Assembly (NCBI GenBank): GCA_026415715.1
Contig: JAOAGO010000023.1
Span: 1 to 48,123 of the forward strand
DNA length: 48,123 nt
DNA from: Chitinophagaceae bacterium
GTDB taxonomy: Bacteria > Bacteroidota > Bacteroidia > Chitinophagales > Chitinophagaceae
Direction of reading: 5' to 3'
Positions 16,347 to 24,694 of this stretch are shown one piece after another. The translations under genes were made by a program, and so were the position numbers. Each line of letters opens with the position of its first letter. The stretch's first letter is position 1. The notes beneath the pieces were generated by a model that saw only the letters and a list, made by a program, of their open reading frames with translations, searched no databases and was not told the DNA's origin.

Positions 16347-17951
16347 ATGAAAGCGATCATCCGGAACATTGCTTTAACTGTTTTATTGATAACACCGTTT
16401 TTATCTCATGCTCAGGATACAGCCGGAAAAAAAGGATTGGATAAACGGATAGACGAAGCTTTTAAGCCGGTAGCTGATTGGTTTGAAAAAGTAGTTTTTT
16501 TTAGAGTACAGTTTACCCCCGAAATCGGTGTACCCTTTGTAGTGATTCTGCTTTCACTCGGAGCGCTTTTTTTTACCTTGTATTTTTCTTTTGTCAATAT
16601 TCGTCGTTTTCCGCTGGCCATAAGGGTTACCCGCGGAAAATACGACCATATAGAACTTTCTGAAGAACCCGTAAAGTCCGAACTCAACATTACCGAGGGC
16701 GATATAGCCCGTACCATCAGAGATGAATCACATCACGGAGAAGTAAATCATTTTCAGGCGCTGGCCACTGCCGTATCCGGCACGGTTGGACTGGGCAATA
16801 TCGCCGGCGTTGCCATTGCGGTAGGCCTTGGCGGACCCGGCGCCACGTTTTGGATGATTGTTGCCGGACTGCTTGGCATGACCAGCAAATTTGTAGAATG
16901 TACGTTAGGCGTTAAATACAGAGACATAGATGAGAACGGAGTGGTTTACGGCGGGCCGATGTATTATCTCAGCAGAGGCCTTGCACAGGTAAATTTGAAG
17001 GGACTGGGGAAAGTATTGGCGGCCTTATTTGCCGTACTGTGCATCGGCGGCTCTTTTGGAGGCGGCAATGCGTTTCAGGCCAATCAGGCAGCCAAACAAA
17101 TCAATAATATGCTCGGCTTCCAAAGCGGTTCGGAAGGATTCATCACCGGTCTTATCCTTGCATTTTTAGTAGGCATTGTAATAATAGGCGGCATTAAACG
17201 CATCGCCAGGGTTACCGAAAAAATTGTTCCCTTCATGGCTTTATTATACATCGCCGCTTCGCTTTTCATCATTTTCAGCCATTTCAGTCTTATAGATGAT
17301 GCCATTGCCCAAATTATTCGGGGGGCATTTACGCCACAGGCCGGACTTGGCGGTGTGGTGGGTGTTTTGATAATGGGTTTCCGTCGCGCTGTTTTCTCCA
17401 ATGAAGCAGGTGCAGGCTCAGCTGCCATCGCTCACTCTGCCGTACGTACCAAATATCCTGCTTCAGAAGGCATTGTGGCGCTTCTCGAACCCTTCATTGA
17501 TACTGTGGTGATTTGCACCATGACGGCCCTGGTTATTGTGATTTACAATATGGATGGCGTCTTTACGTATGGTCAAATTTCGGATACCAGCACCGACTAC
17601 GGCGTAGCGCTTACGTCACAGGCCTATAATGCCGTAATCCCGCACTTTTCATACGTATTGACCGTTGCGGTTGTGCTCTTTGCATTTTCTACCATGATTT
17701 CATGGTCTTATTATGGTCTGCAGTCGTGGAAATATCTTTTCGGCCGAAGCCGCACAGCAGACCTGAGTTATAAAATTCTCTTTCTTGCCTTTGTGATTAT
17801 CGGATCTTCGGCATCTATCAATTCCGTTCTGGCTTTTTCCGATGCGATGATCCTGGCTATGGTATTTCCCAACATGATAGGGCTGTTTATCTTATTCCCG
17901 AAAGTAAAAGAAGAGCTTCAGCGATACCTGAAAGCCATCGGCATAAAATAA
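16347..17951 (+). CDS. Alanine/glycine:sodium symporter (AGCS family)
   Basis: A 534-residue AGCS protein from the ATG at 16347. The first 22 residues (MKAIIRNIALTVLLITPFLSHA) look like a cleavable signal peptide, followed by a soluble stretch before the first transport helix. The family signature AVSGTVGLGNIAGVAIAVGLGGPGA is clear, as are GPMYYLSRGL and FRRAVFSNEAGAGSAAIAHSA. About ten membrane helices follow. It takes up alanine or glycine with sodium. It is longer than the roughly 450-residue family norm because of the N-terminus and the charged loop near residues 85-125. Confidence 0.93.
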   Translation: MKAIIRNIALTVLLITPFLSHAQDTAGKKGLDKRIDEAFKPVADWFEKVVFFRVQFTPEIGVPFVVILLSLGALFFTLYFSFVNIRRFPLAIRVTRGKYDHIELSEEPVKSELNITEGDIARTIRDESHHGEVNHFQALATAVSGTVGLGNIAGVAIAVGLGGPGATFWMIVAGLLGMTSKFVECTLGVKYRDIDENGVVYGGPMYYLSRGLAQVNLKGLGKVLAALFAVLCIGGSFGGGNAFQANQAAKQINNMLGFQSGSEGFITGLILAFLVGIVIIGGIKRIARVTEKIVPFMALLYIAASLFIIFSHFSLIDDAIAQIIRGAFTPQAGLGGVVGVLIMGFRRAVFSNEAGAGSAAIAHSAVRTKYPASEGIVALLEPFIDTVVICTMTALVIVIYNMDGVFTYGQISDTSTDYGVALTSQAYNAVIPHFSYVLTVAVVLFAFSTMISWSYYGLQSWKYLFGRSRTADLSYKILFLAFVIIGSSASINSVLAFSDAMILAMVFPNMIGLFILFPKVKEELQRYLKAIGIK

Positions 17952-18283
17952 AGTTTAATACATTTCAAAAAGTTCAGGCGCTATTCTTCTGTCGTTGCCT
18001 CCTTTATCAGGTATGTAGTTTTTCTCTTTTCTTGAAGAAATAAAAGTAACAGTATGTATTGAGCAAAAATCTGTTGCTCAATATTCGGAGGAGTTTGAAA
18101 TATTTCTCGGAATGGGCCTCTCTTTAAACCATTACGATATAAAATTTTATTAACAAAATTCAAAATTTCACTAATTAACATTCCGGTAAATATTTTTTTA
18201 ACAACAATTAACCGCAATGGACAAACTGTCTTTTTAAATTTCTGTTTTAAAATTCATTCCTTTAAAACTAAAACCATATAGTT
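17952..18283. other. Intergenic region with one perfect inverted repeat
   Basis: No gene is visible in these 332 bases. ATTGAGCA (18058-18065) and TGCTCAAT (18075-18082) form a perfect eight-base inverted repeat with a nine-base loop and no T run after it. It could be an operator or an RNA hairpin; it is not a typical terminator. Confidence 0.45.
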
Positions 18284-18903
18284 ATGAAAACTGTAAAGTT
18301 CAACTTATTAACCGGCATTACCCTTATTTTATTTAGTTCCTGTGCCAAAATTTTCAGTAGTCCTGATGCTAAAAACCTAGCTCAATCACACAAGGTTATT
18401 GCAATTGTTCCGCCCACAGTTTCAATTGCTGCTAAAAAAATGTAGATGCAGAAGCGATTAAAGAACAACAAAAAACCGAGTCTCTGAATTTTCAAAGGGA
18501 AATGTATGCCTGGCTGCTCAGAAGAAAAGATCAGGGTAAAATGGATGTAGAAGTACTGGATGTGGAAACTACAAACTCAAAATTGCAAAAAGCAGGCTAT
18601 CCTGATAAACCTATGTCTCCCGCCGAGCTGGCTGAAGTGCTGGGTGTGGATGGTATTATTTCTTCAAATTTTTCACTAAGCTAACCCATGTCAGAGGCTG
18701 CTGCCCTGGCATTAGGTTTAACCCTGGGTTTATTCGGCAATACAAACGAAGTCAGAGCTTCTATCAGTATTCATGATAAAAAAAATAAAAAACTGATATG
18801 GAATTATGATCACAAATTCTCAGGTACGTTTGACAGCTCGCCGGCACGGCTGGTAGATGATTTGCTTCGCAGAGCGAGCAAAAGAATGCCGTACAGAGTG
18901 TGA
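18284..18903 (+). pseudogene. Broken lipoprotein gene (frameshift plus in-frame stop)
   Basis: The ATG at 18284 starts MKTVKFNLLTGITLILFSSCAK, a lipoprotein signal with Cys at residue 21. The frame stops after 53 codons, just past a seven-A run (GCTGCTAAAAAAATGTAG). Adding one A to that run lets reading continue in the next frame as KNVDAEAIKEQQKTESLNF, through EVLDVETTNSKLQKAG and ELAEVLGVDGIISSNFSLS, to an in-frame TAA at 18682. The same frame then resumes with PMSEAAALALGLTLGLFG and SIHDKKNKKLIWNYDHK to 18903. The pieces fit one lipoprotein of about 206 residues, of unknown function. Two separate lesions suggest a true pseudogene, though a sequence error could explain the first. Confidence 0.8.
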
Positions 18904-18961
18904 AACGCAGAAGATTGTTTTTTTAAAAAGGAAACTTGAAATGTTAAAATTTTTTTTTTAA

Positions 18962-19000
18962 AAAAAGAAACGGGAGTGAAATAACCTCCCGTTTCTTTTT
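18962..19000. terminator. Bidirectional rho-independent terminator
   Basis: AAAAAGAAACGGGAG (18962-18976) and CTCCCGTTTCTTTTT (18986-19000) form a 15-base stem with a nine-base loop. T-rich tracts follow on both strands, so it can end transcripts from the broken lipoprotein gene and from the ribosomal protein operon ending with tsf. Confidence 0.9.
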
Positions 19001-19014
19001 GAATTTTTTTTTGC

Positions 19015-19851
19015 TTATCCCAATGCTACCCTTTTAAATCCGATCACCCTCGGATTTCCGTTTTCTTTCAGATATTGTTCTACCGTCTTGCTGCCGTCTT
19101 TTACAAAGGGCTGGGCCAGCAGTGTTTGTTCTTTATAGAATGCGCTCAGTTTTCCTTCGGCAATCTTTGACAACATTTCCTGCGGCTTTCCGGCCATCTT
19201 CGGGTCCTGTTTCATTTGCTCCATGATAATGTCTTTTTCACGAGCCAGAATATCAGCCGGAACGGACGAAGCATCTACGGCTACCGGATTCAGTGCGGCT
19301 ATCTGCATGGCTACATCCTTCCCGGCTTCCGGCGCTTCTTTGTCCAGCCCTACCAGCACCCCTATTCGGTATGCACCGTGAATATAGGATGTCACATAAG
19401 GTGCTTGTATAATCTCAAATCGCGTTACTCCTATTTTTTCACCAATTGTAGCCAGTTTTTCGTTTACCATTTCAGCCACGGTGAGCTGGTCTGTTTTCAG
19501 TTGTAACAGATCGTCCAGCGTTTGCACGGAAGAGGAAAGAGCGGCATCGGCAATTTTTTGTGCAAATGCCACAAAATCCTGATTCCGGGCCACAAAATCC
19601 GTTTCGCAACTAACGCAAACAATAATACCTTTTTTATGATCTGCTGTGGTTTTGGCAATAACTACGCCTTCTTTGGCTTCCCGATCGCTGCGCTTGGCGG
19701 CTACTTTTTGTCCTTGTTTCCTCAGCCAGTCTATGGCCGCTTCAAAATCTCCGTTGGTTTCCGTTAAAGCTTTTCGGCAATCCATCATTCCGGCGCCCGT
19801 CATCTGGCGCAACTTATTGATATCTGCCGCTGTGATAGTCACTGAACTCAT
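19015..19851 (-). CDS. tsf: Translation elongation factor Ts
   Basis: A 278-residue EF-Ts, which releases GDP from EF-Tu. The N-terminal UBA-like domain reads ITAADINKLRQMTGAGMMDCRKAL; the core has the TDFVARNQDF motif of the EF-Tu contact region and the HGAYRIGVLVGL segment. The C-terminus VEQYLKENGNPRVIGFKRVALG is typical. It is the last gene of rplM-rpsI-rpsB-tsf, 106 bases after rpsB, and ends at a strong terminator. Confidence 0.98.
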   Translation of the reverse strand: MSSVTITAADINKLRQMTGAGMMDCRKALTETNGDFEAAIDWLRKQGQKVAAKRSDREAKEGVVIAKTTADHKKGIIVCVSCETDFVARNQDFVAFAQKIADAALSSSVQTLDDLLQLKTDQLTVAEMVNEKLATIGEKIGVTRFEIIQAPYVTSYIHGAYRIGVLVGLDKEAPEAGKDVAMQIAALNPVAVDASSVPADILAREKDIIMEQMKQDPKMAGKPQEMLSKIAEGKLSAFYKEQTLLAQPFVKDGSKTVEQYLKENGNPRVIGFKRVALG

Positions 19852-19957
19852 AAGTAGTAATGATTTAAATGAAGAAATTCAGAATGTTTCAGGAAAAAAC
19901 AAAGAAACACTCCTGCCTGAAATATTTTATTTTATACCATTCAGGATTAATTGTATT

Positions 19958-20818
19958 TTACCGTTTGGCATTTCCCCGTCCGGCAGAAGGAATCCGGCGT
20001 CGTGTGCCGCCCCGGCCTTTTGAAGGCCTTGAACCGCCTTCGGCTTCTGCCTCGGCCAGCAATTTGGCTGCTTTTTTTTCTTTTTCATCATCGGTAACTT
20101 CTTCCATTTCTTCTTCTTTGGCTGCCTGACGCTCTGCCAAACCTTCTGCAATTGCTGCCGTAATATAATTTACAATGATGGCGATAGATTTGGTGGCATC
20201 GTCATTTGCCGGAATCGGAAAATCCACTTTGTTGGGATCACAATTGGTATCTACCACTCCGAATGTGGTTATAACCAGCTTGCGGGCCTCTGCCAGCGCT
20301 ATGTGCTCATGGCCTATATCAACCAGAAACAAAGCAGCCGGTAACCGCCCCATCTGTGCTATTCCTCCCAGCACTCTTTCCATTTTCTCTTTTTCACGAT
20401 TGAGGCGAAGTTTTTCTTTTTTGGTGATATTATCTAAAGAACCGTCAGATAGCATTTTTTCAATGCTCTGCATCTTCTTAACGCTCTTGCGTACCGTGTT
20501 AAAGTTGGTAAGCATTCCTCCCAGCCATCGTTCGGTAACGTAGGGCATATTTACCCGCCTGGCACATTCTTCAACAATATCCTTGGCTTGTTTCTTTGTG
20601 CCGACAAACAATATTTTTTTACCACTTTTGGCAATTTGCTTCAATGCTGCCGCTGCTTCCTGAAGACACTCTACGGTTTTGTTAAGGTCAATAATATGTA
20701 TGCCTTTTTTTTCCGCAAAAATGTAAGGCAGCATTTTCGGGTTCCATTTTTTTCTCAAATGCCCGAAGTGTACGCCGGCTTCCAATAATTGCTGCTGAAG
20801 TGAAATATTATTTTCCAT
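19958..20818 (-). CDS. rpsB: 30S ribosomal protein S2
   Basis: A 286-residue S2. The N-terminus [20 protein letters not shown] and the segments [33 protein letters not shown] and [19 protein letters not shown] are diagnostic. The C-terminal 55 residues form an extension not found in the 241-residue E. coli protein: first acidic and alanine-rich ([18 protein letters not shown]), then basic and glycine-rich ([17 protein letters not shown]). Such charged tails on S2 vary between lineages. It lies 69 bases after rpsI. Confidence 0.98.
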   Translation of the reverse strand: MENNISLQQQLLEAGVHFGHLRKKWNPKMLPYIFAEKKGIHIIDLNKTVECLQEAAAALKQIAKSGKKILFVGTKKQAKDIVEECARRVNMPYVTERWLGGMLTNFNTVRKSVKKMQSIEKMLSDGSLDNITKKEKLRLNREKEKMERVLGGIAQMGRLPAALFLVDIGHEHIALAEARKLVITTFGVVDTNCDPNKVDFPIPANDDATKSIAIIVNYITAAIAEGLAERQAAKEEEMEEVTDDEKEKKAAKLLAEAEAEGGSRPSKGRGGTRRRIPSAGRGNAKR

Positions 20819-20887
20819 CTGGGTTTATTCTTTTTCTTATTAATCTTTATGAATCTGAACTGAAATGCAAATATTGATAAACGAATA

Positions 20888-21277
20888 TTAACGCTTGGAG
20901 AACTGGAAGCTTCGTCTGGCCTTTTTATAACCGAATTTCTTGCGCTCTACCGAGCGGGGATCGCGCTTCAGCAGTCCGGCCGCTTTCAACACCGGACGAA
21001 GGTCGGGATTCACCTCGGTTAATGCCCTGGCAATACCGAGCATGGCTGCCTCAGCCTGCCCTTTAACTCCGCCTCCTGAAGCAGTAATTTTTACATCAAA
21101 TTTGTTCAGGGCATCTACCGCACGAAGCGGTTTTTCTACCTGATGCCGGAGATAAACCAGCGGAAAGTATGTCTTATAGTCTTTCCCGTTAATCGTGATG
21201 TTTCCTTCACCTTTTGTGATGAATACACGGGTTACCGCTTCTTTACGTCGCCCGACGGCATGCTTCAGTTTTTCCAT
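20888..21277 (-). CDS. rpsI: 30S ribosomal protein S9
   Basis: A 129-residue S9 of normal length. It has HAVGRRKEAVTRVFITKGEG near the start, GGGVKGQAEAAMLGIARAL in the middle, and the long basic tail ending RRSFQFSKR, whose last residues reach the P-site tRNA in bacterial ribosomes. It is co-transcribed with rplM, 32 bases downstream of it. Confidence 0.98.
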   Translation of the reverse strand: MEKLKHAVGRRKEAVTRVFITKGEGNITINGKDYKTYFPLVYLRHQVEKPLRAVDALNKFDVKITASGGGVKGQAEAAMLGIARALTEVNPDLRPVLKAAGLLKRDPRSVERKKFGYKKARRSFQFSKR

Positions 21278-21309
21278 GTTTCAGAAAAAAATTTTATTAT
21301 TAAGGAATT

Positions 21310-21753
21310 TTAAAATTTTAATTCTTTGGGTTTCTGTGCACCATGGGGATGTGCCGTTCCTTCATACACAAACAGTTTTTTAAACATTTTTCGTCCAAGC
21401 CTGTTCTTCGGCAACATCCCTTTTACGGCCCGCTCAATTATAGCAACCGGTCGCCTCTTCAGCAAACTGGCCGCCGTCTCTTCTTTCAACCCGCCGGGAT
21501 ATCCGGTAAAGTGTTTATATAATTTGTCTTTTAACTTATCGCCGGTAAAAACCACTTTTTCTGCATTGATTACAATAACGTAGTCTCCGGTATCGACATG
21601 AGGCGTATAGTATGGCTTATGTTTACCTTTCAGCACGGCCGCTATACGGGAGCATAAACGGCCAACCGTCTGATTTGTGGCATCTACCACAAACCATTCA
21701 TGTTTCACCGTAGAGGCCTTGGCGTGTTTGGTCGTAAAATGTAACTTGCTCAT
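21310..21753 (-). CDS. rplM: 50S ribosomal protein L13
   Basis: A 147-residue L13. Segments [46 protein letters not shown] and [22 protein letters not shown] are diagnostic. It is the first gene of the ribosomal operon. The start at 21753 lies about 45 bases after the predicted transcription start given by the exact -7 box at 21813-21806. Confidence 0.98.
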   Translation of the reverse strand: MSKLHFTTKHAKASTVKHEWFVVDATNQTVGRLCSRIAAVLKGKHKPYYTPHVDTGDYVIVINAEKVVFTGDKLKDKLYKHFTGYPGGLKEETAASLLKRRPVAIIERAVKGMLPKNRLGRKMFKKLFVYEGTAHPHGAQKPKELKF

Positions 21754-21805
21754 GAGCTTTACTTTTCTGATTTTAAACCCTGGTTTCCTTTTTTTAAACG
21801 GGGTG

Positions 21806-21813
21806 CAAAGATA
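21806..21813 (-). promoter_or_regulatory. -7 element TATCTTTG of the rplM operon
   Basis: The - strand reads TATCTTTG, an exact TAnnTTTG match, 53 bases upstream of the rplM start. The surrounding gap is divergent, so this box can only serve the ribosomal operon. A -33 TTG at standard spacing is not clear. Confidence 0.65.
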
Positions 21814-21893
21814 ATTTCAAACGCTATCTGAACCTATTTTTGAAGCTTATTTTTTTCTTGCACCTTTATAAAAAATTGAAAATCAATAAAAAT

Positions 21894-21927
21894 TTTGACT
21901 TGATTTTTAAGTCTTTCTTTATTTTTG
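21894..21927 (+). promoter_or_regulatory. Bacteroidota-type promoter for the HD-domain gene
   Basis: TTTG at 21894-21897 and an exact TATTTTTG at 21920-21927 are 22 bases apart; a second TTG (21900-21902) lies 17 bases before the box. Transcription would start near 21934, about ten bases before the ATG at 21944, so the TTG at 21929 is unlikely to be the start codon. Confidence 0.6.
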
Positions 21928-21943
21928 GTTGAAATATCCCATC

Positions 21944-22546
21944 ATGGCAAACCGTAAACTGAATCGGAATTCTTTTGGCGACCCGAAAAATGCCGGACGA
22001 TTAATGACAACCGACGAAGCCCTCGCCTTGCTGAACGAATGGGTGCCCAACGAAAGGCTTCGCCTTCACATGAAGCAGGTAGCCGCCCTGATGAAAGCAT
22101 GGGCCTTGGAAAAAGAAAACGCAGATGCACAAACCGCAGCAAAATGGGAACTGGCCGGTTTGCTGCACGATGCCGACTGGGAAAAATTTCCGGATGATCA
22201 TTGCCGGATCATTATTGAAGAGTTGGAACGAAGAAATATTGACCCTGAAGTCATCCGTTGTATTGCATGCCACGGGCCTCGTATTTTCGGCGTTGAGCCT
22301 GTTACCCCCATGGAAAAAATGATTTATGCTTTTGATGAATTGAGCGGACTCATTCATGCCTACAGCCTGATGCGTCCCGAAGGTTATGAAGGAATGGAAA
22401 TCAAAGGCGTAAAAAAACGTCTTAAAGAAAAATCTTTTGCCGCCGGTGTAAACCGTGAGGATATTTACGATGCGGTTTCCCGTCTGTCTGTCTCACTGGA
22501 TGAACTTATTGATTTTATCATCTCCCGTCAAAAAACGGTTTGCTAA
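21944..22546 (+). CDS. HD-domain hydrolase (predicted phosphohydrolase)
   Basis: A 200-residue HD-superfamily protein. Metal-ligand candidates are His in ERLRLHMKQVAALM, the HD pair in LAGLLHDADWEKFPDDH, His in IACHGPRIFG and Asp in YAFDELSGLIHA. Such proteins cleave phosphate esters; the substrate is unknown. The protein is short, without a partner domain, and without signal or membrane segment. The ATG at 21944 (MANRKLNRN) is preferred because a promoter box ends at 21927. Confidence 0.9.
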   Translation: MANRKLNRNSFGDPKNAGRLMTTDEALALLNEWVPNERLRLHMKQVAALMKAWALEKENADAQTAAKWELAGLLHDADWEKFPDDHCRIIIEELERRNIDPEVIRCIACHGPRIFGVEPVTPMEKMIYAFDELSGLIHAYSLMRPEGYEGMEIKGVKKRLKEKSFAAGVNREDIYDAVSRLSVSLDELIDFIISRQKTVC

Positions 22547-22605
22547 TCATTTTCCTGAAATTATTTTCCGCCTTATTTAAACTTTAAGATGTAACCAAAG
22601 TCACA

Positions 22606-22621
22606 TACACACATCTGTGTA
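22606..22621. promoter_or_regulatory. Short inverted repeat upstream of the PKD gene
   Basis: TACACA (22606-22611) and TGTGTA (22616-22621) form a six-base dyad with a four-base centre, about 50 bases before the ATG at 22670. It could be an operator; nothing else supports that. Confidence 0.25.
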
Positions 22622-22669
22622 CCTCAGCCTCTGCGTAAACCCATTCGCTTAACCTCAAAAATTTTTTTT

Positions 22670-24397
22670 ATGAGAAATCTGTATGCTTTGATGACAGCGG
22701 TAATCTTTTGGCTGACTACACAACCTTTACGGTCACAAAATGTCACTCCCGATACCGCAGATTTTACCTTTACGGTGAATCATGAAACCAAACATGTGGT
22801 TTTCACCAATACATCCCGGCTGGGTAACGGCCACGGTATTCGTTTCGCCCTTTGGAGCTTCGGTAACGGACAAACAGCAGTTACCGGGCCGCTTCAGGGC
22901 ACCGAACATACCTACCAGATGCCGGGAACATATACCGTATGCCTTAGAATTTTTCGGATTAGAAATCTGCCAAACCCCGACACAACACTTACTTCCATTA
23001 AATGTAAAACCGTAGTCATCAACACAATTTGTCGAGCCGATTTTGAACGAATACCAGGGGCGCCAAGTCCTTTAACGGTTGTGTTTAAAGCCCTTCCGTG
23101 GCATAACGGTAATTTTAAACCGTCAAGAATCTGTTGGCAATTCGGCGACGGACGAGATACCTGTATTTATTACACAAATGCTTATACCGGAAATTATACG
23201 GTGACGCATACGTATTCCCAACCCGGAAATTATCAGGTATGCATTTCAATCCGCTACTTTGATAACTGTGAAGCCCAAAAATGTAAACCGATCGTTGTCA
23301 TTCGTCCCGACAGTTGCCGCGCCGATTTTGAACGTCTGAACGTGCCGGTGCCCACTCCGCTCAGCGTTTCGCTGAAAGCTTTACCCTGGCACAACAATAA
23401 CAAACGGCCCGAAAAAATCTGCTGGCAGTTCGGCGACGGACGAGATACCTGCATTCTCTATCCCGTAAACTATACAGGAAACTATACCGTTACCCATACT
23501 TATGCCCAACCCGGCAACTACAACGTATGCGTGAAAATCTGGTATGTCGGCGGTTGCGTGGCCCAAAAATGCAAACCGGTTTCCGTTCCCAATCCTCCGA
23601 ATCAATGCGGCGTTAACCTGTGGGTTATTGCTACAAACCCGAATAATTTACAAAGAACATTCATTGCCATCAGAGATTCGGTAAGCCAGGCCTCCCCTGT
23701 CGGAATTTGCTGGTACTTCGGAGATGGTACGGATACCTGCATTATGATTACTCAGCCGCAACCTTCGCCGGTTTACACAATTACGCATACTTATCCGGCG
23801 CCGGGCTCATATCGCGCCTGTGTAAAAATGATTTACAACAACGGCTGTATTGCGGTAAACTGCAAAGACGTCAACATTGGTTCAAACACCAATTTGTGCG
23901 GCGGCTACATGACTGACTCCGTTATCGGGCCGCGTACATTCCGTTTCAAAGGCTTTGGTATTCACCGGCCGGATGATGCCGTCATTCGCTACTTCTGGAC
24001 TTTCGGCGACGGCACAACCGCTACGGGACAAACCGTGACGCATACCTATCAGCAAACCGGTAATTATGAAGTTTGTCTCTTTATCAAAACACAGAAAAAC
24101 TGTGACGTAAAAATTTGTAAACCCCTGCGGGTTCAGGGACAGGGACAACCTCAGCTTGCCATTACCCCTAACCCGGTGACCAATTTTATGCAAGTGGTCT
24201 TCCAGTCCACCCATACGGAAACGGTTCAGCTAAAAATTCTTAATAACAACGGCATCGTCGTACGGGATTATGTAAGGAATGCCATAACCGGAACAAACAT
24301 CTGGAATTTTGACGTAAGCAGTCTGGCGCCGGGAGTTTATACCCTTGTGGTCGTTTCTCCCAACCAGTTTGCTTCGGCAGTATTCATAAAACAATAA
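22670..24397 (+). CDS. Secreted PKD-repeat protein with type IX secretion tail
   Basis: A 575-residue protein with a signal peptide (MRNLYALMTAVIFWLTTQPLRSQ), five PKD-type beta-sandwich repeats, and a C-terminal T9SS sorting domain of about 80 residues starting LAITPNPVTNFMQVVF and ending GVYTLVVVSPNQFASAVFIKQ. Repeat cores read LWSFGNG, CWQFGDG, CWQFGDG, CWYFGDG and FWTFGDG, each followed by an HTY segment. Repeats 2-4 carry extra cysteines around the core (CWQFGDGRDTC), probably disulfides. Repeats 2 and 3 share a 23-base identical stretch (23141-23163 and 23429-23451), so they arose by recent duplication. There is no catalytic domain; an adhesin or surface structural role is likely. Confidence 0.9.
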   Translation: MRNLYALMTAVIFWLTTQPLRSQNVTPDTADFTFTVNHETKHVVFTNTSRLGNGHGIRFALWSFGNGQTAVTGPLQGTEHTYQMPGTYTVCLRIFRIRNLPNPDTTLTSIKCKTVVINTICRADFERIPGAPSPLTVVFKALPWHNGNFKPSRICWQFGDGRDTCIYYTNAYTGNYTVTHTYSQPGNYQVCISIRYFDNCEAQKCKPIVVIRPDSCRADFERLNVPVPTPLSVSLKALPWHNNNKRPEKICWQFGDGRDTCILYPVNYTGNYTVTHTYAQPGNYNVCVKIWYVGGCVAQKCKPVSVPNPPNQCGVNLWVIATNPNNLQRTFIAIRDSVSQASPVGICWYFGDGTDTCIMITQPQPSPVYTITHTYPAPGSYRACVKMIYNNGCIAVNCKDVNIGSNTNLCGGYMTDSVIGPRTFRFKGFGIHRPDDAVIRYFWTFGDGTTATGQTVTHTYQQTGNYEVCLFIKTQKNCDVKICKPLRVQGQGQPQLAITPNPVTNFMQVVFQSTHTETVQLKILNNNGIVVRDYVRNAITGTNIWNFDVSSLAPGVYTLVVVSPNQFASAVFIKQ

Positions 24398-24430
24398 ACG
24401 GCTCGTTTACGTCAGGGCTATTACACAGCG

Positions 24431-24457
24431 CCGCCTCCTTTCGGGGGCGGTTTTTTT
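24431..24457 (+). terminator. Rho-independent terminator
   Basis: CCGCCTCC and GGGGGCGG pair around a short TTTC loop and are followed by seven T. It lies 34 bases after the PKD gene. Confidence 0.85.
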
Positions 24458-24632
24458 ATTCAAATGACTAATTAAAAGTCTGTGAAAAGAAATACCGTAG
24501 CGTTTCATCTGTATGGAATGAATTTTCACTTATAAAATTTTCGAAAATACGGAGCCGGTTTTCAGGATTTCTTTTTCTTTCTTTGTCCGCTTTGCCTATT
24601 CATCAAAATGAATGACATCAAAACGTTATTCT

Positions 24633-24640
24633 TAATTTTG
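24633..24640 (+). promoter_or_regulatory. -7 element TAATTTTG upstream of the haloperoxidase-like gene
   Basis: An exact TAnnTTTG match 54 bases before the ATG at 24695. It lies downstream of the alternative ATG at 24608, which supports the later start with its lipoprotein signal. Confidence 0.5.
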
Positions 24641-24694
24641 CGCTTACGGTTTTTAATTATACGTCAGTTCAACACCAAAAAACGAAATCAGAAA

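Noticed and set aside
24608-24694. Earlier ATG of the haloperoxidase-like gene
   Set aside because: It hides the lipoprotein signal behind 29 residues and lies upstream of an exact -7 box.
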